A DNA stretch of 64,000 bases from Vreelandella maris (GTDB taxonomy: Bacteria; Pseudomonadota; Gammaproteobacteria; Pseudomonadales; Halomonadaceae), in contig NZ_JABWCV010000004.1 of the NCBI RefSeq assembly GCF_013371085.1, positions 209,554 through 273,553 of the forward strand, written 5' to 3'. Positions 10,303 through 19,837 of this stretch are shown one piece after another (within the stretch, counting starts at the first letter, position 1; each line of letters opens with the position of its first letter). The notes under the pieces are model-generated. The model was not told the DNA's origin, did no database searches, and saw only the letters and a list, made by a program, of their open reading frames with translations. The position numbers and the translations under genes were made by a program.

Positions 10303-11889
10303 ATGAGTACCACGTTGACCGGCCAGCAGTTCATCGGCGGCGAGCGCAGCGGCCAGGGCCAGGCGTCGCTGCCCAGCGTCGCCGCCGCGGATGGCAGTCA
10401 CCATGATCTGGCCTACTTTCAGGCGACGGTGGAAGAGGTCGAGCAGGCGGTAGCGGCCGCCTCTGCGGCTTACCCGCCCTTTCGTCAGCTCGCGCCAGAA
10501 GCGCGTGCACAGTTTCTGGAGGCGATTGCCGACGAGCTCGACGCACTGGGCGATGACTTTATCAATGACGTCGTGCGTGAGACGGCGCTACCCGCCGCCC
10601 GCATCAATGGTGAGCGGGGGCGTACCAGCGGGCAGTTACGGCTGTTTGCCGAGGTGCTGCGCCGAGGTGACTTTTTAGGGGCACGCATAGATCTGGCCCT
10701 GCCCGAGCGCTCCCCTCTGCCGCGCCCTGATCTACGCCAGGTCAAGATGGGCCTTGGGCCGGTGGCGGTCTTCGGGGCCAGCAACTTTCCGCTGGCGTTT
10801 TCCGTGGCGGGGGGCGATACCGCCTCGGCGCTGGCCGCTGGCTGCCCGGTCGTGGTCAAAGCCCACTCCAGCCACGTGATGACCGCCGAATGGGTCGCAC
10901 AGGCCATCGAGCGAGCGGCGCGCAGCACCGCCATGCCTGCGGGCGTGTTCAACATGATCTATGGCAGTGGGGTAGGTAAAGACCTGGTACAGGCGCCGGG
11001 AATCAAAGCGGTGGGCTTTACCGGCTCGCTGTCGGGCGGGCGGGCGCTTTGCGATCTGGCAGCCAAACGCCCGGAGCCTATTCCGGTATTTGCCGAGATG
11101 TCGAGCATCAACCCCGTTTGGCTGATGCCAGCGGCGCTGCGAGTGAGAGGCGAGCGCATCGCTACCGATCTAGCGGCGTCGGTCACCCTGGGGTGCGGCC
11201 AGTTCTGCACCAACCCGGGGCTGGTGTTGGCGGTGGACTCCCCGGAAACGGAGCAGTTCATTACCGCGTTGGGCGATGCCCTGGCGAGTGCCGATGAACA
11301 GGTGATGCTCAACCGCCAGACCCTGGAGCACTACCAACAAGGCGTTGCGCGGCTCGCTGAACTGCCCGAGGTCACCCAGCTAACCGGGGGCAGCGCTGAA
11401 CCGGGCAAAGCGCGAGCGCACCTGTTCCGCGCGACGCCCGACTGTCTCTTCAGGTCGGATCGCCCGCTGGAGGACGAGGTCTTTGGGCCGACCACCATCG
11501 TCGTGACGGTGCCGGATAGCGAGACACTGGCGCGCTATTTCGACGTTATGCAGGGGCAGTTGACCGTCACCCTGCACGCCGAACCGGAAGACCTCTCCGC
11601 CCACGCGGAGATGATGACGCAGTTGGAGCATCGCGCCGGGCGGCTGCTGCTCAATAGCTACCCCACGGGCGTGGAAGTGTGCGATGCGATGGTTCACGGC
11701 GGGCCGTATCCAGCGACCTCCGATGCCCGCGGAACCTCGGTCGGCACGCTGGCGATCGACCGCTATCTTCGCCCTGTATGCTTTCAGAACTACCCCGATG
11801 CCTTCCTACCGAGGGCCCTCCAAAACGCTAACCCGTTAGGGCTGATGCGCTTGGTCAACGGGCAACTCAACCGGGACGCACTCGGCTAG
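10303..11889 (+). CDS. Aldehyde dehydrogenase, alpha-ketoglutarate-semialdehyde type
   Basis: 528 residues, the long NADP-type ALDH subfamily that includes 2,5-dioxovalerate (alpha-ketoglutaric semialdehyde) dehydrogenases. Seen directly are FGASNFPLAFSVAGGDTASAL (157-177), GFTGSLSGGRAL (238-249), the catalytic-base Glu E265 in FAEMSS and the catalytic Cys C302 in GQFCTNPG. Family members oxidise semialdehydes from sugar acids, hydroxyproline or dioic acids. Placed 42 bases after the alcohol dehydrogenase with a GGGAGAG ribosome binding site, it probably oxidises that enzyme's product. The true substrate cannot be assigned. Confidence 0.9.
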   Translation: MSTTLTGQQFIGGERSGQGQASLPSVAAADGSHHDLAYFQATVEEVEQAVAAASAAYPPFRQLAPEARAQFLEAIADELDALGDDFINDVVRETALPAARINGERGRTSGQLRLFAEVLRRGDFLGARIDLALPERSPLPRPDLRQVKMGLGPVAVFGASNFPLAFSVAGGDTASALAAGCPVVVKAHSSHVMTAEWVAQAIERAARSTAMPAGVFNMIYGSGVGKDLVQAPGIKAVGFTGSLSGGRALCDLAAKRPEPIPVFAEMSSINPVWLMPAALRVRGERIATDLAASVTLGCGQFCTNPGLVLAVDSPETEQFITALGDALASADEQVMLNRQTLEHYQQGVARLAELPEVTQLTGGSAEPGKARAHLFRATPDCLFRSDRPLEDEVFGPTTIVVTVPDSETLARYFDVMQGQLTVTLHAEPEDLSAHAEMMTQLEHRAGRLLLNSYPTGVEVCDAMVHGGPYPATSDARGTSVGTLAIDRYLRPVCFQNYPDAFLPRALQNANPLGLMRLVNGQLNRDALG

Positions 11890-11945
11890 CACGCCGGTTC
11901 ACGCGCAACACATCACCACAATAAAACAACACAGGTCTCATAAAA

Positions 11946-12932
11946 ATGATGTTCAAAACGCCGACTCTAAAACGTATCACGCTGAGTGCCTTGATTTTAC
12001 CGTTGAGCTTATCGGCTCTACAGGCGCATGCCGACTATCCTGAACGTCCGATTCAGATGATCGTCCCCTGGGCTGCCGGGGGAGGCACTGACTCGATTGC
12101 TCGAACGATTGCGGTGGCACTCGAGCAGGAGCTCGGGCAGCCGGTCAATGTGGTCAACCGTGCCGGTGGCGGCAGCGTCGTCGGTCATACCGTCCTGGCC
12201 AATGCGGCCCCGGATGGCTACACCATCGGCATGATGACCGGTGAGATCAGCATGATGCACTGGCAGGGCCTGACAGCGCTCGATTATGAAGACTTTACCC
12301 CCATCGCCCAGGTCAATTATGACTATGCGGGGGTTCAGGTCAGCGCGGACTCGCCCTACGATAACCTGGGGGAATTGATCGACGCTATTCGCTCCCAGCC
12401 AGAAGGCACCTTCAAAGCCTCTGGCGTTGGTCAAGGCGGTATCTGGCACGTGGCGTTTGGGGGAATGCTGGTCGACCAGGATATCGATCCGCGCTCCGTG
12501 CGCTGGATTCCCAGTGAAGGGGCCGCGCCTGCGATGGTCGATCTGGTGGCTGGTGGTATCGATATCGCGCCTACGTCGGTACCCGAAGCACGCGCCATGA
12601 TCGATGCCGGGCGTGTCAAATCACTCGCCATCATGGCCCCTGAGCGTAATCCCGTTTTCCCAGACGTTCCCACGCTGAAAGAGGAGATCGATTCCAATTA
12701 CACCCTTGGCGAGTGGCGCGGCATTGGCGGGCCTGCGGGCATGGACGAGGAGGTCGTTGCGACGCTGGAAGCCGCCCTGCAAAAGGCCTTTGTTAGCGAT
12801 ATCTATCAAGACTTTATGAGGCAGCAGGGGTTCGGCGCGGTATGGCGCAATTCAGCCGACTTCACGGACTTCATGCAAGAGACCGATGCCTTGATGGGCA
12901 ATGTCGTCGATAACCTTGGACTCAAACGCTAG
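11946..12932 (+). CDS. Tripartite tricarboxylate transporter substrate-binding protein (TctC/Bug family)
   Basis: 328 residues with an N-terminal signal peptide (hydrophobic ITLSALILPLSLSALQAHA, cleavage after about residue 29). It then has the Bug-fold signature YPERPIQMIVPWAAGGGTDS, where the glycine-rich loop binds a carboxylate of the ligand. It captures a carboxylic acid in the periplasm and passes it to TctA/TctB. Bug proteins bind many ligands (citrate, malate, aromatic acids, amino acids), so the substrate stays open. It is the first of a complete tctC-tctB-tctA set. Confidence 0.93.
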   Translation: MMFKTPTLKRITLSALILPLSLSALQAHADYPERPIQMIVPWAAGGGTDSIARTIAVALEQELGQPVNVVNRAGGGSVVGHTVLANAAPDGYTIGMMTGEISMMHWQGLTALDYEDFTPIAQVNYDYAGVQVSADSPYDNLGELIDAIRSQPEGTFKASGVGQGGIWHVAFGGMLVDQDIDPRSVRWIPSEGAAPAMVDLVAGGIDIAPTSVPEARAMIDAGRVKSLAIMAPERNPVFPDVPTLKEEIDSNYTLGEWRGIGGPAGMDEEVVATLEAALQKAFVSDIYQDFMRQQGFGAVWRNSADFTDFMQETDALMGNVVDNLGLKR

Positions 12933-12944
12933 GGTATCGTCGCC

Positions 12945-13433
12945 ATGCTCAATCGCTCTTCGCAAACGTTCGGTGAGTGTTGCGCAGGGGGAGTGGTAGC
13001 GGCGTTGGGCCTCCTCATTGTCATGGAGGCTCAAGGCTTTCCCACCTTGCCCGGCCAGCGCTACGGCGCCGCGCTGTTCCCGCTCATCATCGGCTTTGCC
13101 ATGATCGTGGGTGGCATTTGGCTGGCGTTGACCAACCTACGCCCTGTCATGCAGCGCTTCACCACTCCGCGCCCAGTGAAGCTCAAAGCGGCAGCTTTAA
13201 GCTTCCACCGCCTGTTCTTACCCGTCTGGCTGGTCATTGGCTATCTGTTATTGGCCGACACGCTGGGAGCGCTTCTTACACTGGCGCTTCTAGTCGCTGT
13301 GCTCATGCTATTGAGCGGCGTACGGCCCTGGTTGGCGCTGGTGATGGCACTGCTGACGGCGGCAGCGATCTGGGGCGCTTTCGTTTACATGCTCAGGGTG
13401 CCTTTACCCCTGGGTACGGTCTTTAACGGGTAA
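12945..13433 (+). CDS. Tripartite tricarboxylate transporter small membrane subunit (TctB)
   Basis: 162 residues with four predicted membrane helices (about 10-27, 42-64, 88-105 and a split hydrophobic region 108-150), as expected for TctB. The protein is poorly conserved in sequence, and the assignment rests mainly on its position between the binding protein and TctA and on topology. It starts 12 bases after the tctC stop and ends 4 bases before the tctA start, so the three are one operon. Confidence 0.88.
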   Translation: MLNRSSQTFGECCAGGVVAALGLLIVMEAQGFPTLPGQRYGAALFPLIIGFAMIVGGIWLALTNLRPVMQRFTTPRPVKLKAAALSFHRLFLPVWLVIGYLLLADTLGALLTLALLVAVLMLLSGVRPWLALVMALLTAAAIWGAFVYMLRVPLPLGTVFNG

Positions 13434-13437
13434 TCTT

Positions 13438-14922
13438 ATGGACGCCATTCTCAGTGGTGCCGGGCTGGTCTTCAATCTGCAAACGCTGGTCGTGATTCTG
13501 GCAGCGGCGGCCTTTGGTATGTTCGTCGGGGCCATTCCCGGGCTAACGGCGACCATGGCCGTGGCGCTGCTGGTGCCGGTCACGTACTTCATGGAGCCCA
13601 TCCCGGCCATCGCGGCGATGGTCACCACCGCTGCGGTGACTATCTTTGCCGGCGATATTCCCGGTGCTTATCTGCGCATTCCCGGCACGCCCTCTTCCGC
13701 AGCCTATGTGGATGAAGCCTATGCGTTCTCACAAAGAGGCAAGGCCAGTGAGTGCCTGGGTATCGCCCTGGTGTGTTCGGTCATAGGCGGTATCATCGGC
13801 ACCCTGGTGTTGATCTTCGTGGCGCCCTATCTCGCTGAGTTCGCGCTCAATTTCAGTGCGTTCGAGTACTTCTGGTTAGCGCTGCTGGGCCTGAGCTGTG
13901 CGGTGTTCATATCACCGGGTTCGCACTTGAAAGCGGTGCTATCGCTCTGCATAGGACTCTCTCTGGCAACGGTGGGGCTGGATTCGACCACAGGGTCGCC
14001 GCGCTTTACGTTCGGCGTGACGGATCTGATGGGCGGGGTCAATTTCATCCCGGTGATGATCGGCCTCTTTGCGATTGCCGAAGTCATGAGGTTCACCTCC
14101 AAGCCTGCCGATGAGCTGGCGGTTACGGTAAAAGACACGGGGAGAGTGTTTGGTGAAGTAACGCCTGCGCTACGCCAACACTGGAAGTCCGTGCTGCGTG
14201 GTAGCGGCACAGGTAGCTTGATCGGCGTGCTGCCTGGCGCTGGCTCCGACATTGCGGCTTGGGTCTCCTATGCCGTCAGTCGTAAGTTTTCGCCCACGCC
14301 AGACAGGTTCGGATCGGGTCACGCAGAAGGTATCGTCGAAACCAGCTCGTCCAATAATGCGGCGGTCAGTGGCTCCTGGGTTCCGGCGCTAGTATTCGGT
14401 ATTCCCGGCGATACGATCACCGCTGTCGTGATTGGGGTGTTGTACATGAAGGGCATGAACCCCGGGCCGGCCATCTTCATGGAGGGTGGCAGTATGGTAT
14501 ATGCACTGTTCATGGTATTTATCATCGCTAATTTAGTGATGCTACCCGTGGGCTATATCGCTATTCGCATGGGCAAGGGATTCGTCGCCACCCCCACTCG
14601 AATCGTCATGCCGATCGTGCTGGCCTTTTGCATCGTCGGCGCTTACTCCATCAACAACTCGACGGTCGATGTCATGCTCATGCTGATGGCCGGGGTCGCG
14701 GCCTATGGGTTGGGGCGAGCAGGTTTTCCGGCAGCGCCCATCATTCTTGGCCTAGTACTGGGGGGCTTGCTGGAGAAGAGCTTCATGAGCGCGATGATAC
14801 GAAGCGATGGTGATTTGCTCGCCTTCTTCTCCAGGCCTATCAGTGCCAGCCTGGGCGCGCTGGTGATCCTGATCTGGTTGTTGCCGTTATTGATACGTGT
14901 GGTGCGACGTGTAGCGGCTTAA
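13438..14922 (+). CDS. Tripartite tricarboxylate transporter large membrane subunit (TctA)
   Basis: 494-residue, very hydrophobic permease with about 10-12 membrane helices. The family motif GAIPGLTATMAVALLVP (about 31-47) and the second inverted-repeat copy GVLPGAGSDIAAW (about 262-274) are both present, as are GIPGDTITAVVIGVLYMKGMNPGP and the C-terminal ILGLVLGGLLEKSF. It transports a carboxylate with cation symport together with TctB. It completes the TctCBA system started at 11946. Confidence 0.95.
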   Translation: MDAILSGAGLVFNLQTLVVILAAAAFGMFVGAIPGLTATMAVALLVPVTYFMEPIPAIAAMVTTAAVTIFAGDIPGAYLRIPGTPSSAAYVDEAYAFSQRGKASECLGIALVCSVIGGIIGTLVLIFVAPYLAEFALNFSAFEYFWLALLGLSCAVFISPGSHLKAVLSLCIGLSLATVGLDSTTGSPRFTFGVTDLMGGVNFIPVMIGLFAIAEVMRFTSKPADELAVTVKDTGRVFGEVTPALRQHWKSVLRGSGTGSLIGVLPGAGSDIAAWVSYAVSRKFSPTPDRFGSGHAEGIVETSSSNNAAVSGSWVPALVFGIPGDTITAVVIGVLYMKGMNPGPAIFMEGGSMVYALFMVFIIANLVMLPVGYIAIRMGKGFVATPTRIVMPIVLAFCIVGAYSINNSTVDVMLMLMAGVAAYGLGRAGFPAAPIILGLVLGGLLEKSFMSAMIRSDGDLLAFFSRPISASLGALVILIWLLPLLIRVVRRVAA

Positions 14923-15070
14923 AAACAGCAAGTCAATGCGTAAAGGGCTCTTTCGAGGAGGTGTCAAGGCAGAAAAGTCATAAAAACAAGTTTCAAACCG
15001 CCAGTAAACAAGTGTCTCAATGATGTTCGATGTCACGATCATCAATTCTAATAATTAAGGAGTTAGAGAT

Positions 15071-16060
15071 ATGAACCACTTCCAATACGCTAAACTGGGT
15101 GCGCTGACAAGCGCCTTGGCGCTTTCGATGAGCTGGGGGGTATCAACGGCATTGGGTCAGACCGTTTTGACCGTTACCCACTCTTCTCCCGCCGACAGCC
15201 ATTTTGGCGAGGCGGCCATCGCGTTCAAGCAGAGTCTCGAAGCGCAAACCGATGGCGCTATCGACGTCGTCATTCAGCGTTTGGACAATGAGCGCGAGGC
15301 GCTGGAGAGCGTCCAGTTCGGAACGCAAGAGTGCGCCATCGTATCGGCGGGCCCGCTAGGCAACTTCGTGCCCGAAACCCGTGTGCTGGACGTACCCTTT
15401 CTGTTCGATGGTTACGAGCATGCGCGCGGAGTGCTGGACGGTGAGACCGGCCAGGAACTGCTGGCGCTGTTTCCCCGCTATGGTCTCGAAGGGGTGGCCT
15501 GGATGGAGAATGGCTTTCGCAACCTGACCACGGGTTCCAAAAGCATCGCGTCGCCGGACGATCTGGTGGGGATGAAGATCCGCACCATGGAGAACCCTAT
15601 CCATATCGCGGCTTGGCAGGCGGCCGGTGTGTTGCCTACCCCGATGGCGTTCTCTGAGCTTCCGCCCGCCCTGCAGCAGGGCACGGTGGATGGCCAGGAG
15701 AATCCGATTCCGGTCATTCTGGCAAACAACCTCGATATGATGCAGCAGCATCTCTATCTGACGCGCCATGTTTACTCCCCCGGCATTTTTGCCTGTAACC
15801 CCGATTTCGTTGCGGGGCTGGACGAGCAGCAACAAGCTGCCCTCAAAACGTCCGGAGCGTTTGCGGCGGCCGCGAACCGTAAACGGGTGGAAAAGGATGA
15901 GCTAGTCGGCATCGAGACGCTACGTGACCGCGGTATCGATATCGTGGAGATCGATGACATCCAGGCGTATCGCGATGCCATGGCCAGTGCCTACGCCGAT
16001 TTCGAAGCCGAGTTCGGCGCCGAGAGACTGCAAGCCATCCGAGACTGGAGCGCCGAATGA
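15071..16060 (+). CDS. TRAP transporter substrate-binding protein (DctP family)
   Basis: 329 residues. The signal peptide ends near residue 29 (LSMSWGVSTALGQ). The mature part shows the DctP pattern, with VDVPFLFDGYEHARGVLDG (about 110-128), and GMKIRTMENPIHIAAWQAAGVLPTPMAFSELPPALQQGTVDGQENP spread over about 167-220. The Arg of the KIRTME segment is the conserved residue that binds the ligand carboxylate. AAGGAG precedes the ATG by about 9 bases. It is 148 bases after tctA, which is enough for a separate promoter. Confidence 0.94.
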   Translation: MNHFQYAKLGALTSALALSMSWGVSTALGQTVLTVTHSSPADSHFGEAAIAFKQSLEAQTDGAIDVVIQRLDNEREALESVQFGTQECAIVSAGPLGNFVPETRVLDVPFLFDGYEHARGVLDGETGQELLALFPRYGLEGVAWMENGFRNLTTGSKSIASPDDLVGMKIRTMENPIHIAAWQAAGVLPTPMAFSELPPALQQGTVDGQENPIPVILANNLDMMQQHLYLTRHVYSPGIFACNPDFVAGLDEQQQAALKTSGAFAAAANRKRVEKDELVGIETLRDRGIDIVEIDDIQAYRDAMASAYADFEAEFGAERLQAIRDWSAE

Positions 16061-16548
16061 GCAGAGGCATCGCCACGATCCAGCGCATCGATCGAGGCAT
16101 TGCAATGGGGGTGGCGTTAGCCGCCTCCTGCGCCTTGGCGATTGCGGTAGGCGCCAGCTTCTGGCAGGTGCTGGGCCGATTCGTCTTCCAAGCCCCGTCG
16201 GTCTGGTCGGAAGCGCTGACCCGTCTGGCGCTGGTCTGGATGGTACTGCTGGGATGTTCGGTGGCGCTGCGGCGGGGGGCATTCGTAGCCATCGATTTAG
16301 CCAAGGTGCTGACCTCGGGCCGAGTGCGACGGTCGATCGAGCTGGTCACGCTGCTGTCCTGCCTGACGCTGTTTGCAACGCTGTTCTGGTTTGGCTGGGA
16401 GGTGGCGTCCCGCGTGCGTTTTCAGCAGATGGCGGGATTGAATATCTCGATGAGCTGGGGATACGCCGCCCTCCCGGTGGGGGCGGTGTTCGCCATGCTG
16501 GGCAGCATTGTTCACTTTATCCAGGCAGGTAAAGGAGAGCCGTCATGA
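16057..16548 (+). CDS. TRAP transporter small permease (DctQ)
   Basis: 163 residues with four membrane helices and the DctQ core WQVLGRFVF and WSEALTRLALVWMVLLGCSVALRRG (about 33-74). The small subunit partners with DctM in the inner membrane. The start overlaps the dctP stop and its stop overlaps the dctM start, both by ATGA, which shows strict coupling of the three. Confidence 0.93.
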   Translation: MSRGIATIQRIDRGIAMGVALAASCALAIAVGASFWQVLGRFVFQAPSVWSEALTRLALVWMVLLGCSVALRRGAFVAIDLAKVLTSGRVRRSIELVTLLSCLTLFATLFWFGWEVASRVRFQQMAGLNISMSWGYAALPVGAVFAMLGSIVHFIQAGKGEPS

Positions 16549-17822
16549 CCAGTGCGCTGATCACCTCCATGCTGATCCTGTTTGCGATATCGGTGCCTGT
16601 CGCCATTGCCATCGGTTTGGCCTCGATGGTTGGCTTGGTGGGCTTTACCAGCCTGCCGCTGCTCGTGGTGCCGCAGCAGATATTTATCGCGCTGGATAAA
16701 TTCCCGCTGGCCGCCATTCCGTTCTTTATTCTTGCCGGCAACTTGATGGAAGTCGGCGGGCTGTCGCGCAGGCTGGTCGAGTTTGCGCGCGCCTTTACCG
16801 GCCAACTGCAGGGGGGGCTGGCCATCACCTGTGTGCTGACCTGCATGATGTTCTCGGCCATTTCAGGGTCGAGTGTCGCCACCACCTTTGCCGTGGGGGC
16901 GATACTCATCCCCGCCATGCGCGATTACGGCTATCCCATTGGCTTCGCTGCCGCCCTCATGGCCGTATCGGCGGAGCTTGGCGTGATTCTCCCACCTTCG
17001 ATCCCCATGATTCTGTACGGTGTCGCCACACAGACCTCCATTCCGGATCTGTTCCTCGCGGGGGTGCTACCCGGCGTGTTGATTGCCGGTAGCCTGATGG
17101 CCACCATCTTTATCTGGTGTCGGATCAAGGGGTGGGGCAAGCGCGATGGCGACGGCAGGCTCTCTCGCCTCGACGCGACCCGGCGAGCGGTCTGGTCGCT
17201 GGTGATGCCCGTGCTGATCATGGGCGGCATTTATGGCGGTGTGACCACTCCCACCGAGGCCAGTGTCATTGCCGTGGTCTATGCGCTGGTGGTTGGGCTT
17301 TTCCTGCACCGTGAAATGAGCCTCAAAGACCTTGCGCTGGCGTTTCGTAAATCGGTGGTCACCTCCGCGGTGATCATGTTCATTATCGGTGCGGCCAGTT
17401 TGATGGGTTACTTGCTGAACCGTCAGGGGGTGCCCGATGCAGCGGCGCTCTGGTTGACCAGCACCTTCGATGGCCCAACCTCCTTGATGCTAGCCATCAA
17501 CTTTATGCTGTTCGTGGTGGGTATGTTTATTGAGACAGGCGCCAGTATTGTGGTGCTCGCACCGATCCTTCAGGACGCGGCACTGCGCGTGGGCATCGAG
17601 CCGGTGCACTTTGGCACCGTCATGGTGGTGAACCTTGCGCTGGGAATGATTACCCCTCCGCTGGGCGTCAACCTGTTTGCTGCGGCGCAAATTGCAGGCT
17701 GCTCGATAACAGCCATGTTAAGGCCTTTGCTGGTGTTTCTAGCCGTCATCATCGTCTGTCTGATGATCATTACCTTTGTTCCTCAGCTCTCGCTGTTCCT
17801 GCCGGGCACGATGGCGCGTTAA
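16545..17822 (+). CDS. TRAP transporter large permease (DctM)
   Basis: 425 residues with about 12 membrane helices. Family motifs visible are FFILAGNLMEVGG (about 63-75), FSAISGSSVATTFAVGAILIP (about 105-125), LGVILPPSIPMILYGV (about 145-160), TPTEASVIAVVYALVVG and LGMITPPLGVNLF. It is a Na+-coupled symporter for a carboxylate delivered by DctP. It completes the dctPQM set and is followed by the D-lactate dehydrogenase, suggesting import of a 2-hydroxy acid or a precursor. Confidence 0.95.
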   Translation: MTSALITSMLILFAISVPVAIAIGLASMVGLVGFTSLPLLVVPQQIFIALDKFPLAAIPFFILAGNLMEVGGLSRRLVEFARAFTGQLQGGLAITCVLTCMMFSAISGSSVATTFAVGAILIPAMRDYGYPIGFAAALMAVSAELGVILPPSIPMILYGVATQTSIPDLFLAGVLPGVLIAGSLMATIFIWCRIKGWGKRDGDGRLSRLDATRRAVWSLVMPVLIMGGIYGGVTTPTEASVIAVVYALVVGLFLHREMSLKDLALAFRKSVVTSAVIMFIIGAASLMGYLLNRQGVPDAAALWLTSTFDGPTSLMLAINFMLFVVGMFIETGASIVVLAPILQDAALRVGIEPVHFGTVMVVNLALGMITPPLGVNLFAAAQIAGCSITAMLRPLLVFLAVIIVCLMIITFVPQLSLFLPGTMAR

Positions 17823-17911
17823 CACACCAGTCAAAGCGTGCGGAGGGCGCTCTCCCGACATAGGGGTAGCAGCGCCTTCTGCTCACCATGAACATTGATG
17901 GGTATTTATAG

Positions 17912-19597
17912 ATGGTCAGTTCGCTGATTGCTCAGCTCCAAAGCGTCACGGGCAAGCGCTATGTACATGTCGGCACCCGCGCCACCCACCGCTTTCGTAA
18001 AGGCTACCGTTACGGCGACGGCGAGGTGATGGCCGCGGTCGAGCCAGGTACGCTTTGGGAGCAGTGGCAGGTATTACAAGCCTGTGTGGACGCCGATATT
18101 GCGATCATCATGCAGGCCGCCAATACCGGGCTGACCGGCGGCTCTACCCCTTTCGGAACGGGCTATGACCGGCCCATCGTGATCGTCAATACCTTGCGCA
18201 TCGATCGGGTCGATTTAATCGACGAGGGGCGTCAGGCTATTTGCCTTCCCGGGGCCACGCTGGATCGGCTGGAGCGTGCGCTGCGACCCATGGGCCGTGA
18301 ACCCCACTCGGTGATTGGGTCGAGCTGCATTGGCGCCTCGGTGACCGGCGGTATTTGCAACAACTCGGGCGGCTCGCTGGTACAGCGTGGGCCAGCGTAT
18401 ACGCAGCTATCTCTCTTCGCTCAGGTGACCTCGGAGCGCAAGCTGGTGCTGGTGAATCACCTGGGGATTGAGCTGGGTAACTCGCCGGAAGAGGTACTGA
18501 CCCGCTTGGATAGAGGCCACTACTCACCAAGCGATATCCAGATGAGCGAGACCGCCTGGGCATCCGATCGAGAGTACAAAACGCATGTGCGCGATATCTC
18601 GGCTTCGACGCCAGCGCGCTTCAACGCCGACCCACGCCGCCATTATGAAGTATCCGGCTCTGCGGGGAAGCTGGCCGTGTTTGCGGTACGAATGGACACG
18701 TTTCCCGCTGCGTCCAACGAGCGCGTCTTCTATATTGGCAGCAACGATCCCGCCCAGTTGCAGCAGATCAGAAGAGACCTGCTCGGCCAGTGCCAGCACC
18801 TGCCCATCGCGGGCGAATATATGCATAAAGATGCCTTTGATATGGCGCACGTCTACGGCAAGGATCTTTTCCTGTTCATCCGCCGGTTCGGCACCCTGAA
18901 CGTACCGAAAGCCTTTGCCGCGAAAAGCTGGTTCGATGGTGTCACCGAGTCGCTGCGCCTGGGCCGCCATCTGTCTGACCGGCTGCTTCAGGCTGCGTCC
19001 CGGCTGTTCCCCGAACATCTGCCACGACGCTTGCTCGATTACCGTGACCGCTACACACACCATCTGATGCTGCGCACAGGGGGAGAGTGTATCGAGGAAA
19101 TGCGCGCCTATCTGGCGGAGCGTTTCCCAGCCGAGCACGGTGACTTCTTCGAGTGCACCGATGAGGAGGGCAGTGCCGCGTTTCTCAATCGCTTTGCCTC
19201 AGGGGGGGCCGTGGTGCGCTTCCGAGCCGTTCACACCCGTACGGTCGAGGACATTGTGGCCCTCGACGTGGCATTGCCGCGGGATGCGCTCGACTGGTTC
19301 GAGACCTTGCCGCCTGAGATCGAGGCGCGGATCGAGCGCAAGTTCTATGTCGGCCACTTTCTCTGTCATGTACTGCATCAGGAGTATCTGGTGAAAAAAG
19401 GCGTGGATTGTCACACCTTGGAGCAGGAAATTTGCGCGCTGCTCGATGCCCGGGGAGCCGAATATCCAGCCGAGCACAATGTGGGGCACCTGTATCATGC
19501 CAAGCCAGCGCTACGTGATTTCTATCAGAAACTTGACCCCACTAACCAGTTCAACCCCGGTATCGGTAAAACATCAAAACAGCGTGATTGGCGGTAA
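17912..19597 (+). CDS. dld: Quinone-dependent D-lactate dehydrogenase (Dld type)
   Basis: 561-residue peripheral membrane FAD enzyme that oxidises D-lactate to pyruvate and feeds electrons to quinones (E. coli Dld 571). The PCMH-type FAD domain has NTGLTGGSTPFG at 71-82 and SCIGASVTGGICNNSGG at about 140-156. Its family-specific C-terminal lactate and membrane-binding part includes EYMHKDAFDMAHVYGKDLF, and ends with HNVGHLYHAKPALRDFYQKLDPTN and NPGIGKTSK. It is the last gene before a strong terminator, 89 bases after dctM. Its presence suggests that the cluster's route ends in D-lactate or a similar 2-hydroxy acid. Confidence 0.92.
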   Translation: MVSSLIAQLQSVTGKRYVHVGTRATHRFRKGYRYGDGEVMAAVEPGTLWEQWQVLQACVDADIAIIMQAANTGLTGGSTPFGTGYDRPIVIVNTLRIDRVDLIDEGRQAICLPGATLDRLERALRPMGREPHSVIGSSCIGASVTGGICNNSGGSLVQRGPAYTQLSLFAQVTSERKLVLVNHLGIELGNSPEEVLTRLDRGHYSPSDIQMSETAWASDREYKTHVRDISASTPARFNADPRRHYEVSGSAGKLAVFAVRMDTFPAASNERVFYIGSNDPAQLQQIRRDLLGQCQHLPIAGEYMHKDAFDMAHVYGKDLFLFIRRFGTLNVPKAFAAKSWFDGVTESLRLGRHLSDRLLQAASRLFPEHLPRRLLDYRDRYTHHLMLRTGGECIEEMRAYLAERFPAEHGDFFECTDEEGSAAFLNRFASGGAVVRFRAVHTRTVEDIVALDVALPRDALDWFETLPPEIEARIERKFYVGHFLCHVLHQEYLVKKGVDCHTLEQEICALLDARGAEYPAEHNVGHLYHAKPALRDFYQKLDPTNQFNPGIGKTSKQRDWR

Positions 19598-19776
19598 AGC
19601 GAGCCTGCAAAAGAGCATCGTGGGGATGGCTCTGTGTCTTAGGAGCTAACATACCCTGCTACAGACCTAAGTCCTGAACATGCCACTCTATCCGTTAGGC
19701 CTACGCCTAATGCGCCTCGTCAAGTGGCGGAGGTTTTGTCGTTTCGTTATTGGCATGAAACTCGTATAGCTCGACT

Positions 19777-19816
19777 AAAAAAGCGGGGGCGGATACAGTA
19801 TCCGCCCCCGTTGTTT
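19777..19816. terminator. Bidirectional intrinsic terminator
   Basis: A perfect 12-base inverted repeat (CGGGGGCGGATA / TATCCGCCCCCG, 19784-19795 and 19799-19810) has a 3-base loop. An A-run lies before it and a T-rich run after it. It sits between the plus-strand dld and the minus-strand gene at 19838, so it can stop both transcripts. Confidence 0.9.
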
Positions 19817-19837
19817 AGTGACACTGCTAAATACGCT

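Noticed and set aside
10126..10404. 92-codon minus-strand ORF across the alcohol/aldehyde dehydrogenase junction
   Set aside because: Antisense to two conserved genes in high-GC DNA, where long chance ORFs are common.
19680..19715. Small TTAGGC/GCCTAA inverted repeat after dld
   Set aside because: Only six-base arms and no T run; the real terminator is the 12-base stem at 19784-19810.
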